Part shown: piece by piece, positions 5,672 through 7,786 of the stretch
Position numbering within the stretch: the stretch's first letter is position 1
How the letters are laid out: each line of letters starts with the position of its first letter
Assembly (NCBI GenBank): GCA_005893365.1
Contig: VBPB01000197.1
Span: 1 to 7,786, forward strand
DNA length: 7,786 bases
Reading direction: 5' to 3'
Origin: Candidatus Eiseniibacteriota bacterium
Lineage (GTDB): Bacteria > Eisenbacteria > RBG-16-71-46
Program-made: the position numbers and the translations under genes
The notes under the pieces: generated by a model
What the model was told of the DNA's origin: nothing
Seen by the model: the letters and a program-made list of their open reading frames with translations, nothing else
Databases searched by the model: none

Positions 5672-7099
5672 TCAGACTCCCGGGCGGATGTTCTGGTTGA
5701 CCCGGAACAGGTTGCCGGGGTCGTACTTCGACTTGACGCGCACCAGCCGGTCGTAGTTCGCGCCGTAGGCTCCCGCGCGGACGCGCTCCTCCTCGTCCTC
5801 GGGCATGAAGTTGACGTAGACGCCGCCGGTCGCGTGCGGGGTGAGCGCGTCGAACAATCCGCGCGCCCAGGCGATGCAGGTCGCGTCCTGCGCGGCGCTG
5901 CCCCAGCGGGTGTGGATGTTCACCACGTAGTTGATGTCGCGGTGCGGATAGGCGGTCGCCGCGGCCGGCACGCGGTTGATCGCGCCGCCCAGCTGGGCGA
6001 AGGCGATCTCGCACTCGGGCGAGGGGAGCTTGTGCGCGAAGGCGATCAGCGTGTCGATCGCCCCGTCGCTGATCGTCTTGAAGCTGTGCGACTTCCAGTA
6101 GTTCCGCATGCCCGGCGCCAGCAGCGGATCCAGGATGGCCTGCCAGGCCACGAACGGGTGCGGCGCGATCACGTCGGCGATCGGCTTGCCCAGGGCACGC
6201 AGCGGCGCCATCGCCGGCTCCCCTTTCGCCAGATCGCCGTGGTAGCAGGCGGCGAAGGCGAGGATCTCCTTCCCATGCCACTCGGGGGGCAGGAACGGCA
6301 GCGGCGGCGCCTTGCGCAGGACGAACCACACCGCCAGCTCATCGGGCGCCTCGGCCGAGAGGCGGCGGTACGCCCGCAGCAGCTCCCCGGCCTGCGCGAT
6401 CGGATGGATGACGAGGCCCGAGAGCACCTCGGGGCCGACGCGGTGCAGCTTGAACTCGAACGAGGTGACCACGCCGAAGTTGCCGCCCCCGCCGCGGATC
6501 GCCCAGAACAGCTCGGGCTCATCGGTCTCGCTCGCATGGATCAGGCGACCGTCGGCGGTGATCACGTCGGCGCCGATCAGGTTGTCGATCGACAGGCCGA
6601 GGCTGCGGCTGATCCAGCCGAAGCCCGCACCCAGCGTCAGCCCGGCGATGCCGGTGGTCGAGTTGATGCCGACCGGCACGGCGAAGCCGAAGGCCTGCGT
6701 CTCGCGGTCCAGCTCCCCGAGCGTCACGCCGGGCTCGACGCGCACCGTGCGCTTGCCCTGATCGACCCGCACCGACTTCATCGGCGTCAGGTCGAGCATC
6801 AGCCCGCCGTCGCACACCGCGTTCCCCGCGATGTTGTGCCCGCCGCCGCGCACCGCCAGGCGCAGGCCGTTCCGCCGCGCGAACTCGACGGCGCGCAGCA
6901 CGTCGTTGGCCCCCGCGGCGCGCACGATGCACGCCGGGCGCCGGTCGATCATGGCGTTCCAGATCGTGCGCGCCTCGTCGTAGCCGTTCTCCCCCGGCAG
7001 GCACAGGCTGCCGCGCAGCTGGGCGCGCAGGTCGGTGAGGCTCTCGGGGGAGAGTGCGGTGGTGGCGGTCTTGCCGGAAGTCTGCGCGGCGGGGGCCAT
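5672..7099 (-). CDS. FAD-linked oxidase, berberine-bridge/6-hydroxynicotine-oxidase type
   Basis: This 475-residue flavoprotein has a PCMH/VAO-type FAD domain (about residues 50-220), a central substrate domain and a C-terminal BBE domain (about 425-472). His88 in VRGGGHNIAGNAVCDGG is the expected covalent FAD attachment. GINSTTGIAGLTLGAGFGWISR (144-165) is the second FAD-binding stretch. At the position where true berberine-bridge enzymes carry a second flavin-linking Cys there is Asn146, so the flavin should be attached by one bond only, as in 6-hydroxy-D-nicotine oxidase. IRGGGGNFGVVTSFEF (201-216) is typical of the family, and the C-terminus shows YVNFMPED, YGANYDRLVRVKSKYDPGNLFRVNQNI. 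No signal peptide is present, so it should be cytoplasmic. ATG at 7099 has AAGGGA seven bases upstream. It is the first gene of a likely two-gene operon with the decarboxylase. Family members oxidise amines, alcohols or sugars using oxygen; the substrate here is unknown. Confidence 0.94.
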   Translation of the reverse strand: MAPAAQTSGKTATTALSPESLTDLRAQLRGSLCLPGENGYDEARTIWNAMIDRRPACIVRAAGANDVLRAVEFARRNGLRLAVRGGGHNIAGNAVCDGGLMLDLTPMKSVRVDQGKRTVRVEPGVTLGELDRETQAFGFAVPVGINSTTGIAGLTLGAGFGWISRSLGLSIDNLIGADVITADGRLIHASETDEPELFWAIRGGGGNFGVVTSFEFKLHRVGPEVLSGLVIHPIAQAGELLRAYRRLSAEAPDELAVWFVLRKAPPLPFLPPEWHGKEILAFAACYHGDLAKGEPAMAPLRALGKPIADVIAPHPFVAWQAILDPLLAPGMRNYWKSHSFKTISDGAIDTLIAFAHKLPSPECEIAFAQLGGAINRVPAAATAYPHRDINYVVNIHTRWGSAAQDATCIAWARGLFDALTPHATGGVYVNFMPEDEEERVRAGAYGANYDRLVRVKSKYDPGNLFRVNQNIRPGV

Positions 7100-7153
7100 C
7101 GGGGGGTCCCTTTCATTGGCGGAGGGGGGTCAACGGCCGTCGTGCGGGTGCGC

Positions 7154-7182
7154 ATCATAGCCTGCCGCGGGCCCTTGGACAG
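7154..7182 (-). promoter_or_regulatory. Candidate sigma70-type promoter for the oxidase-decarboxylase operon
   Basis: On the minus strand, TATGAT (7159-7154) matches the -10 consensus at five of six bases and stands out in very G+C-rich surroundings. CTGTCC (7182-7177) lies 17 bases upstream and matches the -35 consensus at three of six. Transcription would start near 7147, giving a leader of about 48 bases before ATG 7099. The -35 is weak, so this is a prediction. Confidence 0.4.
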
Positions 7183-7198
7183 CACCGACTTCGCGGGC

Positions 7199-7214
7199 CG
7201 GGGCTGCCGCCCCG
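7199..7214 (-). terminator. Possible hairpin after the membrane glycosyltransferase-like gene
   Basis: A perfect 6-bp stem (7199-7204 with 7209-7214) around a four-base loop lies 19 bases beyond the stop codon of the upstream minus-strand gene and before the candidate promoter of the oxidase operon. The position suits a terminator that separates the two units. There is no T-run after it on the minus strand, so the call is weak. Confidence 0.3.
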
Positions 7215-7233
7215 TGGCCCCGCCCACCCGGCT

Positions 7234-7786
7234 TCAGTTCTCGTCCATCGCCTTCTGCAGCAGCGAGGGGCCGTCCTCGGGCATGGGCCCGGCCAGCGCC
7301 TGGCGGGCCTGCTCGTCGCTCACCCGGTAGACCAGGATCGAGTAGTTCACCTCGTCGTCGGGCTCGCGCTGCCGCAGGTAGGCCCGGAATCGCGCCGACC
7401 TGAGCTTCTCGAGGAACGCCCGCGAACGCAGCCAGTCCTCCTCGGGCATCATCGCCAGCAGCCGCGCGCGCGCCGCCGGGTCGCCGGCCGCCGCGGCCAG
7501 GTCGTGCTCCATGGCGAGTGCTTGCTGGTAGAGGGCTTCGTACTGCCGGTTCCAGGGCCCGGCCGGCGTCAGCACCACGGGTTGGAGGTTCGTGGCGCTG
7601 ATGAAGTAGACGCCGCCGTCGTAGCCCCGCGGCCGCGGCACGCCCGAGGTGTCGGCCGGCTGCTGCGTATCGAGACGATCGACGTGGATGCCGTAGCGCT
7701 CGGGCCGGCCGCGGCCGAAGTACGAGAGATGGACGCGCGCGCGGTCGGCGTCGAGACCTTGGGCCACGAGGTACTGCTTGAGCGCC
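7234..7786 (-). CDS. C-terminal end of a large membrane protein, probably GT39-like glycosyltransferase (5' end outside window)
   Basis: The frame is open to the right edge. Reading in from the edge it begins ALKQYLVAQGLDADRARVHLSYFGRGRPERYGIHVDRL and ends ...QKAMDEN. This resembles the soluble C-terminal tail of ArnT/PMT-like (GT39-related) membrane glycosyltransferases, where a segment like DWGQDL..LK..L is followed by V.LSYFG...P..YGI, an ISATNLQ segment and a late YSILVYR-type strand. Here YFISATNLQPVVL and VNYSILVYRVS match that pattern. The GTG at 7767 is an internal valine, not a start, because the similarity continues upstream of it. The catalytic part, which would contain the transmembrane helices and the acidic loop motif, is outside the window, so neither activity nor sugar donor can be judged. 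No transmembrane segment is visible in this piece. The assignment rests on remembered family pattern and is moderately confident. Confidence 0.7.
   Translation of the reverse strand, partial: ALKQYLVAQGLDADRARVHLSYFGRGRPERYGIHVDRLDTQQPADTSGVPRPRGYDGGVYFISATNLQPVVLTPAGPWNRQYEALYQQALAMEHDLAAAAGDPAARARLLAMMPEEDWLRSRAFLEKLRSARFRAYLRQREPDDEVNYSILVYRVSDEQARQALAGPMPEDGPSLLQKAMDEN

Noticed and set aside
4387..5700. Plus-strand open frame of about 437 codons opposite the decarboxylase.
   Set aside because: Its composition is an antisense shadow of the PLP enzyme, with no domain, no ribosome binding site and no plausible fold.
5459..7330. Very long plus-strand open frame (over 600 codons) opposite the oxidase and the start of the decarboxylase.
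   Set aside because: It is antisense to two strongly recognised enzymes. Its product is an Arg/Gln/Val/His-rich shadow typical of the complementary frame of G+C-rich genes, with no family pattern.

Overview
This is a G+C-rich stretch, roughly two thirds or more G+C by eye, from a diderm bacterium. The evidence for an outer membrane is a secretin, a signal-peptide-bearing beta-barrel-like protein and a periplasmic-type acylase. The coding style and protein flavours suggest a soil or sediment lineage with large genomes (Acidobacteriota, Gemmatimonadota, Myxococcota or a high-G+C proteobacterium), but nothing here fixes the phylum. All seven genes look chromosomal. I see no insertion sequence, integrase, tRNA, rRNA, CRISPR array or phage gene.

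Layout. Positions 1-1487 (+) hold the C-terminal part of a penicillin-acylase-family hydrolase, cut by the left edge. It converges on a five-helix membrane protein of unknown function (1525-2103, -). That gene is divergent, across a 144-base gap, from a short orphan-type secretin (2248-3266, +). The secretin reading frame is broken near 2440-2462: signal peptide and first domain are in one frame, the rest in another. A secreted beta-barrel-like protein follows on the same strand (3450-4178), after a 183-base gap containing a perfect 20-base palindrome. The right half is on the minus strand: an FAD-linked oxidase of the berberine-bridge/6-hydroxynicotine-oxidase type (5672-7099) and, 13 bases downstream, a group II PLP-dependent decarboxylase (4234-5658). 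Farthest right is the C-terminal end of a large membrane protein resembling the soluble tail of GT39-like glycosyltransferases (7234-7786, cut by the edge).

How the genes may work together. The oxidase and decarboxylase look like a two-gene operon with a plausible sigma70-type promoter at 7154-7182. The decarboxylase keeps the PLP lysine and the tyrosine that favours simple decarboxylation, so an amino acid to amine step coupled to an FAD-dependent oxidation is a reasonable inference. The substrate is not visible. The secretin and beta-barrel protein both belong to the outer membrane and may be linked, but no other secretion or pilus gene is present. The most noteworthy points are the frame break in the secretin and the oxidase-decarboxylase cassette.
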